Below, one piece after another: positions 54,440 through 64,000 of a DNA stretch of 64,000 nt. Source of the DNA: Nothopassalora personata (lineage: Eukaryota > Ascomycota > Dothideomycetes > Mycosphaerellales > Mycosphaerellaceae). A program made the position numbers and the translations under genes. The stretch's first letter is position 1, and every line of letters starts with the position of its first letter. The stretch covers positions 4,464,001-4,528,000 of the forward strand of contig CM066287.1 in assembly GCA_033816765.1 (NCBI GenBank), read 5' to 3'. The notes below the pieces were generated by a model, which was not told the origin of the DNA, made no database searches, and was given only the letters and a program-made list of their open reading frames with translations.

Positions 54440-57400
54440 CTACTGGATGTCTCCTCTCGCAAGCAAGTATGACAGTAGATCACGCACCGTAATGACTGCC
54501 TCTTGGTTGCCACCCGCCCGTTCCACGTCATTCTGCTGAGTTATCGTGTAGTGGTCGTGCATGCGCTTCCTACTCCCGAGTCCGTTTGGCGCTACGTAGT
54601 CCTCGTCCTCGGCTGCTTCGTGGTCTTCGCTGTTTAGATCTGGTCCTGCAAGCTCAGAGGGTGTGGCTTCTCGGCCAGTTACTCTTTCTGATTCATGACG
54701 TCTCGGCCTTCGACGTCCAATCCGCATAGGCCAGGCGATAGAGCTGAAAGAGGATGCATCATGTGCAGAGATTCCACGGCCGAGCCGTGCTGTTTCTCTG
54801 GCACGAGCATCAGGCGAGAAGATTTTGATGGTGTGGTCGATTCCTGATACTGCCAGCATGGTCTCGTAAGGATGTCCTTGAATCACATTTACGACTTCTC
54901 CATCGCCTTCCAGAATGTTGACAAGTTCTGAGGTCTTTCGATCCCAAATGAAGAAATTGCCGTCGTCGGAGCCACTTACTACATACTCATCGTCAGGGCC
55001 GAAATAGTTGACGTCCTTGACCGTTCTGACATTACAGTGGCCGCAATATTGGCGAGTTGGACCTGAGCACGGTGTCTCGGCTTCAACCTTGGGTCGTAGT
55101 CTGCGTCGTTCGAAGCCCGTTCGATACATGTACCTGGGAGCAATATTCGGGACTCCATCTTCCTCGTCAGGCTCGGAGCTCGAGTCTGATCGACCCTCTT
55201 CGTCTTCGCTTGCATCATCGTCGTAGTCGCCCATGATTTCGTTGTCGTCATCATCTGCTTCATCTTCATCGTCGTTGCCATCATCTCCATTCTCGACGTG
55301 ATCCCTTGAAAGTGGCGGACTGGGTTCTGTTGTGGCCTCGGCCACTCCCTCTCCATTGACCACGTTGCCCCGCCACCTCGCCTCTCTGGCAGCTAGAGCT
55401 ACATCATCAGCAGTCGCTCCGTCCACGACATCACCATTCCCATCGATGACCTCTACAGCGCTCATCGCTTCGTTTTCGTCTTCCTCCTCATTGAGCAAGT
55501 CATCTATTGCTTCTTCAGCCGCAGTCTCTCCTATGGCCCTGCCAAGGCCGCCAAAGGCGCGATCTACCACGACGAACGTGAGCCCTTCGGCGGCTTTCAA
55601 TAGGAGACCACGAGCCGCTTTACGACCCCAGAACGTGTAAGCTGCAGATCGACTCTGCGCTTGAACTCCCTCGCCTCCTTCTGCCAGGACTACAGCCGAA
55701 GACAGATCCGCAAAAGGTATCCTCACCGCAGCAGCAAAGGAAAGCACTGCAGCTTTTTGACTCGCAAAAAGACGCCGACTCTGCTCGGTCTCGAACTGGT
55801 TACTCTCAGCGTTCACGACCGGATCGTTACCTGCCTTCGAAAGAAGATAGGGTATCAGATACTCATCGATCGCTTCTGTGCCGGCATCCTCTTCCGGTAT
55901 TGGGAGCCGATGGGCAGCCTTTCTTCCGCCTGGCATTTCGTTTGGTCGTGTGAAACCCTCGATCAAGCGTCCGACACCAGAGTCCAGCCATAACAACAGT
56001 GCTTTGAGGAAGTCGTAGAGAAACTCTTCATCTTGAGCGAGTGGAAGCTCACTATTCCTAGTCTCGATCGCAAGGAACTGTTCAAGCATTGGACTTGCAT
56101 TACCAGAAGGCGTCTGCAGCTTGCCACCAAGCACTCTCGCAAGTGTGCCAGCACCTTGGACAAAGCGACGCGTGCCTTCACGCTGCCGCCTCAGTGTTTG
56201 TTGCACGTACACTGAATCGGGCTGGGGGTCCATAGGGTAGCCCCAGTCTCGAATAACCTCGTCAATATCTGGCAATATACTAGCCGCCTGTCCCAAGGCC
56301 GAGGTGAATTGGCTGGTCGCATCAGAATTCGCTTGAGTACCGAACAATGAAGTGCGGATCTTTACTGACGCTTTCGCAGTTCGCTGTGCATCTCTCTGCC
56401 GCTCTGTCAGCGTCTGGGGAGCATTGGGTAGATTGATATCCTCGCTCTGGCCGTTCTGGTAGCGAATCCTGAGAGCTGCTTCTTGACCTTCTGCGCGTTG
56501 CCGCAACGAAGTCCTTGCGTCTTGGCCAAGTGATGCTTCGCTGCCATTCGCGTGCCTCTTCCGCTTCCTATCACGACTTCCGGTGGTCTTGCTGCTTCGC
56601 AAAGCTCCGATACCGTCTGCTTGTTCTGTTGGTGAATCTCTGACGAGATCAAAGCTGTAGATATGGTCACCACTCCAGGATACGATCATTTCATCTGGTC
56701 TGGCATCGCTGATCTTACACGCCGTAATGTGGCCATTATCCGCACGTTGCATTTTCCGCTGTCCTTTTGGCGCAAACTTCCTTACACACTGGGTGGCTTG
56801 ACCCAGCAATTCTTGCTCATCTTGAGAAAGCTGATCGATGGACGACAATGATCGCCCCATTTCCGCCAGCCTATCCCGGCCAGTCATCCGGCGGTCGTGA
56901 AGAAAGCAATGCAGATGCGCACCTCCTAGGGCGATGTAATGCGGTTGACTTGCCGAGCACGAAATGGTGTTCAGATCGAGCCCATACCGCTCGTAGGATA
57001 TGAGTGGCGGCGGCACTGTAGAGCCCGTGCTGTGATGCGAACGGCCAGGTAGCGGATATGCTGACGAAGGCTGCCTCAAGTCCCACTGCCTACCCACATA
57101 TCAGCATGATGAATGCCTCGTTGTGACATATTACACGTACCTGACTTCGCCATCCTCACTGCATGTCAGGAACAAATGCGGCGAGGATTCGGTGACTATA
57201 CGCTTAACGCGATCGCCATGAGACCTGTAGACTTTTGCATTTGTATCACCATCGCTCAAGTATCTCACCCCATCATAGATATTGTTCCGACCTCTTCTAC
57301 GTCCCTCTGAGGCACTGTGTGCAGCATGAGAGGCTCCTCTGCTTTGGCCAGAATACTCCAGATCAAAGATGCGGACCTGAGCATCTCCTGCAGCTGTGAT

Positions 57401-57739
57401 GACAATGCTATCATTGCTATAAGGCATGAACTTGACGGAGAATATGTTCTGCGTGTGGCCCGTTGCAACAGTGGCGGTGAGCTGGAACTGGTTGACTGCA
57501 TTGTCTGGCTGGTAGGTGTGGATGTTCAAATGCTGGTCGTCGGAGCCCGATGCTAGCAATTGGCCCGACTTCGACCAAGACAGTGCATTCACGCAACCTG
57601 AGTGACCATCCAGCTCGTTGACGATATCGATGTCGTTGATCAGTCGGCGATCGGCGTAGAGCTTGCGGTAGTAGGTGGAACGAACGGCGGCGTCATCGAT
57701 CTCGCGCTGGTGTAATGTGGTGGTGAAGGAGGGCTTCAT
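54440..57739 (-). CDS. DCAF6-like WD40 protein, putative CUL4-DDB1 substrate receptor
   Basis: Two minus-strand exons, 57739-57141 and 57089-54440, give 1082 residues. The ATG at 57739 is used because the frame further upstream starts only from a TTG. N-terminal WD40 repeats are clear: LDGHSGCVNALSWSKSGQLL, GHTQNIFSVKF, HGDRVKRIVTESSPHLFLTC and EDGEVRQWDLRQPS. The last contains WDLR, the WDxR box through which such proteins bind DDB1, and it spans the intron. A long helical and acidic insert (about residues 290-740) separates them from C-terminal repeats VSGSDDGNFFIWDRKTSEL and LAVSGIDHTIKIFSPD. This split propeller is the layout of DCAF6/IQWD1. Nuclear ubiquitin-ligase adaptor is the likely role. 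Confidence 0.88.
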
Positions 57740-58176
57740 GGCGTGCACCAAAGGGTACCACAACGCGCGGCTCAGGTCGAACGAGAGCGATTGTGTAAGG
57801 CTCCTGCGAGCGAGCGTCTCAGATGCGGATGCTCGCCGGGGTTTCGCAGAGTCCTCTTGTCTTTGCTTTCAGTCCGGTGCTGGTGGCATGTTCATGAGGC
57901 CAGATTGAATCACAAGCAGCATTGCAGCGGAAGTAGTGCTGGGAGAGCTGCGAAACGTAAAGGTCAAGCTTCAGGATGTCATGATGCCGATGTTCTGGTG
58001 GGGCCAAAGGCACGGGCCGATTTGCGGAAAGTGGCATGTGAACAAGACGACGATGAATTGAAATTGTCTATATGCAATCACATCGGACTGTCTGGAAGGC
58101 AGGGCCATTACCAAGTCACACGCAGAAAATTCAGGTGTTGCCATCGAATTTGCCAGCCATCGAGGAATCACTCGCC
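57740..58176. promoter_or_regulatory. Divergent promoter of the DCAF6-like and SelW-like genes
   Basis: A 437-base gap between start codons on opposite strands. No specific site recognised. Confidence 0.55.
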
Positions 58177-58726
58177 ATGGCCGAGGCATCTGTGAAGTTG
58201 CCCCGAGTGGCCATTACTTGTACGTAGATCTGAGAGCTAGGCACATCCTAATACTCATGCTGACGCGCTATGCTGTAGATTGCACTCAATGCAAGTGGTT
58301 GTTGAGGTAGGCGATGTCGAATCCACAAAGGCGTCTTTCACTGAGTCGCGATATAGAGCGGCCTACTTTGCCCAAGAACTACTCTCGACATTCGGAACAA
58401 GCATAGGAGAAGTCGCCCTGCTTCCTGCCACCGGCGGAATATTTACAGTATACGTCACACATGTCCCGTCCGACGGCAACGACTCGAGTGCGGATCGCGG
58501 GGCAACGGAGGTCTTGATATGGGATAGAAAGGCTGAAAGTGGATTTCCAGAGACTAAGATCTTGAAGCAGAGATTGAGGAATCTTATCGAGCAAGAGAAG
58601 AATCTTGGTCATTCTGACACTCCTTCCTCCAAGGCGACAGCGGCATCTGCAGTCGAAAGTGACGGCAGTGCGAAAGTGCAGCCACAAGCTGTTGCACCCG
58701 CCGAAGACTGCAAAGACTGTGCTTGA
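58177..58726 (+). CDS. Selenoprotein-W-like Rdx protein, Cys form
   Basis: Exons 58177-58219, 58279-58306 and 58357-58726 give 146 residues. The middle exon is only 28 bases and encodes the redox motif: joined text reads VAITYCTQCKWLLRAAYFAQ. All introns are GT-AG and phase-correct. This CxxC, with the following WLLRA, ELLSTF, GEVALLPATGGIFTV and LIWDRKAESGFPETKILKQ, matches the Rdx (SelW/SelT/SelH-like) thioredoxin-like family; fungi use Cys where animals use selenocysteine. The C-terminal 40 residues are variable and end CKDCA, adding a second Cys pair. A redox role is expected; the partner is unknown. Confidence 0.9.
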
Positions 58727-59048
58727 AGGCTGGATGCTGGTGCACGCAAAGCCTGGTGAATGCTCGAGATTATCCTCAGGTCCGGCATCCTCTAGAGATC
58801 GGCGGCCGTAGAGACTTCCAGTGCCAAGTTCGTGAGAGAGCTCGTGGTCATGGATGCTGTCTCTGTTCTGTCTCGAAAGGATGACGTGTGCTGGGAGTCT
58901 CGAGGCTCAAAGGGATGTCCGAATCGAAGCAGGCACTGTGATATAGAAAGTGCAATACACGAGTGTATCTTAGACCACCTTCATTAGACACGCAATGCTT
59001 CGAATGCAACCCCTGACTCCATCGCTTCCCATCGTGAAACCATCCCTT
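58727..59048. other. Convergent 3' intergenic region
   Basis: This gap separates the stops of the SelW-like gene and DPM2. Nothing recognised. Confidence 0.5.
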
Positions 59049-59440
59049 TTATTGCGCCTTTTGTGCTTGAGCCTTCTGCTTTGCCTTCAAAGCCTTCTTA
59101 TGATTGCTCCGGATCATAACAATACTGAGGAAACTGCCGACTACTGCGCCACCGAGGAGGAGAAGGATTACTGGGATGCGGATTGCCCAGACTCGCGGTG
59201 GGAATAGTGCTTGGATCGGGTGCCCGCTGTCGACGAATGGCTAGAAAGGTTAGTGAAAAGAATCACAGGCTGAGGATGTGCTGGCATGTACCATCAAGAG
59301 AGTCCAAGTGGTGTAGTAGAGGAAGACGGCAGACGCGAAAATGAGCATTGCGAGTCCGACAATGCGATCCAGCTGGGCATGGTTAGCAAGATACACAGCA
59401 GCATGGAATCGATCACACCTACGAGATTGTTGGCAGCCAT
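59049..59440 (-). CDS. DPM2: Dolichol-phosphate mannosyltransferase subunit 2
   Basis: Three minus-strand exons, 59440-59423 (18 bases), 59372-59292 and 59240-59049, give 96 residues; all introns are GT-AG and the phases are zero. The protein reads MAANNL, then LDRIVGLAMLIFASAVFLYY, TTWTLLM, then PFVDSGHPIQALFPPRVW and a second helix IRIPVILLLLGGAVVGSFLS. Two membrane helices joined by PFVDSxH...FPPR are diagnostic of Dpm2, which stabilises the Dpm1 catalytic subunit in the ER membrane to make dolichol-phosphate-mannose for N-glycans, O-mannosylation and GPI anchors. A basic tail (HKKALKAKQKAQAQKAQ) follows. It is divergent from SAR1. Confidence 0.9.
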
Positions 59441-59726
59441 CGTTGTGGTATTCTGTTCAAGGGAGTGTGGGTGCGACGTTGTCGCAAGGACTAGCATTGA
59501 ATCGAAGACAGCTTTCAGAGGTGGAAAGTGGTGCCTGAAAGATGCCTTAATTCTACAGGTCTGGGAACATGGCCGCTGCATCTCAACTACCACCTTTCCA
59601 TTAACACCGACACCTGTCACCACCACCACCACCAACACCGCCACCGCCACACGCTCACCCTGCAAAAGCCCCCTTCACGACTTCCGCACCCTTCTCTCAC
59701 CAACTTCGCGCACATTCAAATCAGCC

Positions 59727-60413
59727 ATGTGGATCCTCGACTGGTGTACGTCTTCCTTGCGCATCCTCTTCGGACATGGCATATGGACCACAGAGCTGAC
59801 ATGATGCAGTTTGGGACCTGTTGGCTAACCTTGGTCTGGCTAACAAACACGCCAAGCTCCTCTTTCTCGGTCTCGACAACGCCGGAAAGACGACGGTAAG
59901 CAGACAATAGTCTTCTCCTTCTCCAGCACGCACTAATCCATCCGCCAGCTCCTCCACATGCTCAAGAACGACCGTGTTGCGATCCTGCAGCCAACCCTGC
60001 ACCCCACCTCAGAAGAACTCAGCATCGGCAGCTGTCGCTTTACCACGTTCGATCTCGGCGGCCATCAGCAAGCACGACGACTGTGGAAGGACTACTTCCC
60101 CGAGGTCTCTGGTATTGTCTTCCTGGTAGATGCCAAAGACCCCGAACGCTTCGCAGAGAGCAAGGCTGAGCTCGATGCACTGCTCAGCATGGAAGATCTG
60201 GCCAAGACACCATTCTTGATCCTGGGCAACAAGATCGACCACCCCAATGCCGTCTCCGAAGACCAGCTGAGACACGAGCTTGGACTATACCAGACGACGG
60301 GCAAGGGCAAGGTCCCACTCGACGGCATAAGGCCTATCGAGATCTTCATGTGCTCGGTGGTGATGAGGCAAGGTTACGGAGATGGTATCCGCTGGTTGTC
60401 GCAGTACGTTTAG
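59727..60413 (+). CDS. SAR1: Small GTPase Sar1, COPII coat assembly
   Basis: Exons 59727-59745 (19 bases), 59810-59895 and 59949-60413 give 189 residues, exactly the family length. Joined text begins [19 protein letters not shown], the amphipathic N-terminal helix that inserts in the ER membrane. GTPase motifs are GLDNAGKTT (P-loop), the switch Thr in [17 protein letters not shown] and NKID. Sar1, activated by Sec12 at the ER, recruits Sec23/24 to form COPII vesicles. The start lies 286 bases from the divergent DPM2 start, so the two ER genes share a promoter region. Confidence 0.97.
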
Positions 60414-61128
60414 ATGATCGCAAGATCAAGCTCTGCCCGCAGAGGTGAAGACGAGATACCACGAACGAAGGAACTGGCGAACACAGAGAGCAGTGGCATA
60501 CATGGCGCTCGGCGTTACAACAATGCTATGCCGAATGCAGTACAACTGCCATCTTCAGATGAGCAGATCAGATCACGAATGTACTTCCGGACATCACAAG
60601 CATCATTTCTTTGATATGCCCTGCCACGATGTGCGCTCACGGCAAGAACGGCTTCTCTCTGTGGCCATGCGAGCAGCCTTGACTTTAAAGAAGTGTACCA
60701 GATTAGCAAGATCGTAGTTGTGGGCTTAACAGAGTGCAGCGTTGTAACCATACGGAACGAAAAGTGTACGTGCAGAAGATGTATCCATCGTCCGTGTGTC
60801 GTGAGAAGCTACTCTCTGCGGCTAATAGCGTACGCTGCAGAGGACTGTGCTGACTGCTTCGGACACAACGCGTACCTGTGCGTGCGTAACGGATCCTCCT
60901 CTTCGCCAGGGACTCTTTAACGTTTGCACATGTTATTTGCTGCATGTCCACGACAGTCTTTCAATCCTAAGGGCAAATACCAAGGACATCACTTTACACT
61001 GTCCGTTAGCTAAGTATACCGAAGCTGCTCAGTCTGGGAGCGTATGAGCCAAGTCAAGTTGGTGCAAGCATGCGTGAGGACACTCCGACACATTGGTCTA
61101 AGAATCTATGAATTGCTACATCCAACGA
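60414..61128. other. Convergent 3' intergenic region
   Basis: About 715 bases between the stop codons of SAR1 and the F-box-like gene. Several open frames overlap here without protein-like content. Nothing recognised. Confidence 0.5.
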
Positions 61129-62136
61129 TCATGCTGGAGGAGCAGGAGTGGACTTGCGATGCCGTCTTTCGCGTAACAGTTTTACAAGCCACTGACCCGT
61201 CTTATTTCCATCTTCGTGGGCCTTCTCTGCCCAAGCCCACAGCGGAGGATCGAGGAGATCGACTCTTTCCTGTTGAGGCAACGATCCTTGTGCCTGTGCG
61301 CTGGAGTCGAGAAGCATGAGCACAATGTCCTTGTCGCAGCCCGATTCTATCACAGCAACGCGGAGTAACTCGGTAGTCACGACAACGCCCATGCGCAGCA
61401 TCAAAGAGACAAGGTCGCGTCGGCCTTCAGCAACAGCGCATCGAAGTCCTTGGACTGCAAACTCGCCATATGCAGGATCGATGGTGGCAATGTCGAGCCC
61501 TCCTTGCACCAATACTGCCAGGAAACTGGTCTTGTCTTCAGTGAACGGAGGTGACAAGAGCTTTCTTGGAGGAAGCAAGGTTGGCAAAGGTAGCAGCGTC
61601 GCCCACGTTCTACGCCAAAGTTCTTCATCCTGGGTGTTGTCAGGCAGATGGGTGAGTGCTTCGGTTTTGTGGGTATTAAGCCATGACTTGAAGAAAGCGA
61701 AAGTCATGAATCGGCTGTTGAGTAGGCGTGTTGCTGCGGCGAGCTGCGCTAAACTGGCCTCTTCATTGCTCAAGAGGCGAAGCACAGGTGAGAGCAGAGT
61801 CTCCGTCAGCTGAAACTCTAAGTGAGTACTCTTCGAGAGTTTGCCAGCGAGGTGCCGCGAGACCAGCGGCAGATTGACGTTGGCCGAATAATCGAAGATG
61901 TGCTGAATGACTTCGGTGGGAAGCATTTCCAGCGGCGAGTCATCTCCAGCGTTCAGTCGATGGCGTTTCCGCGAGCCGTTCATAGATGGAGCTGATGAAA
62001 TTACAGTGCTCAGATCAGAGCGCCTCTGTAGTTCAGGCTTTCGCCGCTTGCCGGTGTACCATTTCTCAGCTGGATTGCCGTGTCGTTTGCCGCGTACCTT
62101 GACAGGTGTGAAGACAGAATCGTTGGACGATACCAT
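61129..62136 (-). CDS. F-box-like protein, function unknown
   Basis: Single exon, 335 residues from an ATG. The first 60 residues are basic and disordered. An F-box-like segment follows at about 67-105 (SPLEMLPTEVIQHIFDYSAN, VNLPLVSRHLAGKLS), then helical repeats (LLNSRFMTFAFFKSWLNTH, YGEFAVQGLRCAVAEGRRDL) that resemble degenerate ankyrin-type helices (LVSLMLRMGV, ELLRVAVIESG). Such fungal F-box proteins often serve SCF ligases, but no target can be inferred. The tail is basic (LLRERRHRKS). Confidence 0.75.
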   Translation of the reverse strand: MVSSNDSVFTPVKVRGKRHGNPAEKWYTGKRRKPELQRRSDLSTVISSAPSMNGSRKRHRLNAGDDSPLEMLPTEVIQHIFDYSANVNLPLVSRHLAGKLSKSTHLEFQLTETLLSPVLRLLSNEEASLAQLAAATRLLNSRFMTFAFFKSWLNTHKTEALTHLPDNTQDEELWRRTWATLLPLPTLLPPRKLLSPPFTEDKTSFLAVLVQGGLDIATIDPAYGEFAVQGLRCAVAEGRRDLVSLMLRMGVVVTTELLRVAVIESGCDKDIVLMLLDSSAQAQGSLPQQERVDLLDPPLWAWAEKAHEDGNKTGQWLVKLLRERRHRKSTPAPPA

Positions 62137-62882
62137 ATGCAGTACGCAGAGTTGTGTGCCAATTTTGGCGCTTTGGTGAGACTCGGTCTAAGTGGCGTAC
62201 CTAGCACGACGTCCAAGTCAGTTGATGCCGTAGATGGGTGTCGATGGGAAGTTTATTCATTAAGATGTCCTCAGTGATCTTGGTGTAAAAAGCGATCATC
62301 CCACGTGGGTCAATTACTATCTAGTGCGTAGTGTTCTAATCATAGGGAAGGGAGGAAGGAAAGCGACGTCGCGTACCTTGATCATGCACCTTCAACCCGC
62401 TGGTGTACACTGTCGCTGAGAGCAATTCAAATCTGTCTGCAGGATATGTTAGCACGTGCCCCTGAAATACATGCCTCCAAAAAGATGCTGAAGTGATATA
62501 CTATCATAATATGTAAGATATGGAATATCAGATTGACCGCCCAGTCTTGAGAAACAGGCGTGTAACTCCCGGTACGGACATCAATCGCAAATTGGTGTAA
62601 TCCTGTAAAAGTGTATGAGTGAGGAGGTCAAGACTTACCTCGATTGCGGCGATTTGGCACGGTTTTGCCTGTGGTTGCACCATGTTGTCCGCGCGATGAG
62701 AAGTGTTGCTGAGAGGAGAAAGAATTGCGCGAAGAAGTTTCGTGAGGCAGGTACGGAACTAGCGCCGGGCGGACCCCGCCAAGACCGAGACTGCACTTCT
62801 TTGGAATTCGTCAAGGACGACCAACTGGCGAAGAAGCCAGCGTCGACGACAATCCTAGCGACAAACACCCAACACCGACACA
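62137..62882. promoter_or_regulatory. Divergent promoter region of the F-box-like and eL14 genes
   Basis: 746 bases between divergent start codons. The 70 bases before the eL14 ATG contain CAACACCGACACA-type A/C-rich leader sequence common before fungal ribosomal-protein genes. An open frame from 62615 is not protein-like. Confidence 0.5.
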
Positions 62883-63478
62883 ATGGGCGACGCAGAGGTA
62901 ACCGCAAGCAGCTGGAGATTGGTCGAGCAAGGCCGCATTGCCTTCTTCGCCAAGGGTCCTTACATCAACCGAGTCGCCGCCATCGTCCAGATCATCGACC
63001 ACAAGCGCGTATGTGACCACCAGGCACCCCCACAAGAGTTGAATGCGTGAAGACTTTGGGCACAATGGACTTACATGTTAACAGGTCCTTGTCGAGGGTC
63101 CATCCGATGAGCCAAAGCTCGCCGTTCCACGTCACGCCGCCGCACTCAAGGACCTCTCGCTCACCGGTATCGTGATCGAGAAGCTCCCACTCGCAGCTGG
63201 CTCAGGCGCTCTCAAGAAGCGATGGGTAGAGGCAAAGATCGATGAGAAGTGGACGAACAGCGGCTACGCCAAGAGGCTGCAGAAGGAGGCTCGGAGAAAG
63301 CAACTGAACGACTTTGAGCGCTTCAAGGTTATGCGATTGAGAAAGCAGGTGCGTACACTGTCTACAGAATCTGCTCATGGCCAGACTCTGCCAGAAAATG
63401 AGTAGATTGGGGCGGAAAGCTAACACATGGAAGGCCCGCTTCGAGGTCCGCAAGGCCATTGCTTCAGCTAAGGCATAA
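62883..63478 (+). CDS. RPL14: Ribosomal protein eL14, large subunit
   Basis: Exons 62883-63008, 63085-63348 and 63434-63478 give 144 residues, the usual length. The text begins MGDAEVTASSWRLVEQGRIA and includes AAIVQIIDHKR, the KOW-type start of eL14, then the conserved TGIVIEKLPLAAGSGALKK, WAEAKIDEKW-like segment (here WVEAKIDEKW) and FERFKVMRLRKQ. The last exon gives ARFEVRKAIASAKA; its acceptor (ATGGAAG) is pyrimidine-poor but a GCTAAC branch site stands just before it. It is a component of the cytosolic 60S subunit. Confidence 0.93.
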
Positions 63479-64000
63479 GCTGGTGTGAAGATGCCACATA
63501 CACAAATGCATCACAATAAGCTGGTGCATCTCCGACGTCTCACAGCTTCCAAGATGGACTCAGGGCGATCATCAGGCGAAAGGTCAGGCGAAATGAGGGA
63601 TGAAATGGCTGTCTTAGGCTTTTGATAGCGCTTCAATGCATGGCCGTTTTGCGGCTCTCGAATGTGACTGCTGTGCAACTCCTGCACTCTTTCGTATCTT
63701 CCAAACGTGCAAGTGACGCTGCATCTCTGCCCGTCCATGCTGTCATCTCCATCTCATGTCTTGCGGGCCCACCCGCATCTTCCAATTATGTGGGCAGCTT
63801 GGCTTGGCGTGTGAACTTCTTGGGAGCAAGCCCTCACCTCATCAGCTACACTAAAGCAGCAGGAGGAAGTCGAATCAACCACGCTGATTGCAATTGACTG
63901 CTGAAGTGAGTGCGATTCTTCTCATTGAATCAAGATCGCATGCGTCTTATCTTCTACTACGCCATAGTGCACACGGACAAACACATTGACTAACATGTTC
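63479..64000. other. Downstream region to window edge
   Basis: eL14 3' region followed by about 500 bases in which no gene can be supported. A 91-codon open frame at 63622-63897 has no recognisable features. Confidence 0.45.

Noticed and set aside
62615..63016. 133-codon frame starting upstream of eL14
   Set aside because: It overlaps the eL14 first exon in another frame and has no protein-like features.

Overview
The window reads as nuclear DNA of a filamentous ascomycete (Pezizomycotina; a Dothideomycete is my best guess). Genes are densely packed and carry short GT-AG introns, mostly about 45-120 bases, with CTAAC/CTGAC-like branch sites. Repeats show C-to-T changes at CpA that turn glutamine codons into TAG/TAA, the mark of repeat-induced point mutation (RIP). 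About 27 protein genes are supported; exon joins were chosen by reading frame, splice sites and protein continuity, with no transcript data.

Layout. 1-7160 is a repeat island: a RIP-ruined Ty3/gypsy retrotransposon on the minus strand, two short solo-LTR-like insertions inside it (2186-2346 and 3629-3814, each with a perfect 5-bp target duplication), a RIP-damaged coiled-coil reading frame, and a MITE-like inverted repeat. 7323-10513 is a secreted GH106-like glycoside hydrolase. 11020-30058 holds a divergent USP-type peptidase, a large coiled-coil protein with SUMO-interaction-like motifs, an ER-retained glutaminyl cyclase (C-terminal KDEL), two small membrane proteins, mitochondrial aspartyl-tRNA synthetase, a Cys-cluster protein of unknown function, and an RGS-LOV blue-light photoreceptor. 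31740-33860 is a second, smaller repeat island with two Tc1/mariner relics.

34054-63478 is housekeeping-rich: cystinosin, the NuA3 subunit Nto1, a single-pass membrane protein, Pol I factor Rrn9 (divergent from eIF4E), two neighbouring Myb-like paralogues, an MRH-domain sorting receptor, thioredoxin, two F-box proteins, a DCAF6-like WD40 protein, a selenoprotein-W-like Rdx protein, DPM2, SAR1 and ribosomal protein eL14. Several belong to the secretory route (SAR1, DPM2, MRH receptor, KDEL glutaminyl cyclase) or to protein synthesis (eIF4E, eL14, Rrn9, MSD1), but they are not obviously co-regulated.

No CRISPR array, rRNA or convincing tRNA gene was seen. The most interesting items are the RGS-LOV photoreceptor, the regularly spaced acidic-Cys-basic motif in the coiled-coil protein, the KDEL glutaminyl cyclase, four stop-free introns whose length is a multiple of three, and the nested transposon history at the left edge.
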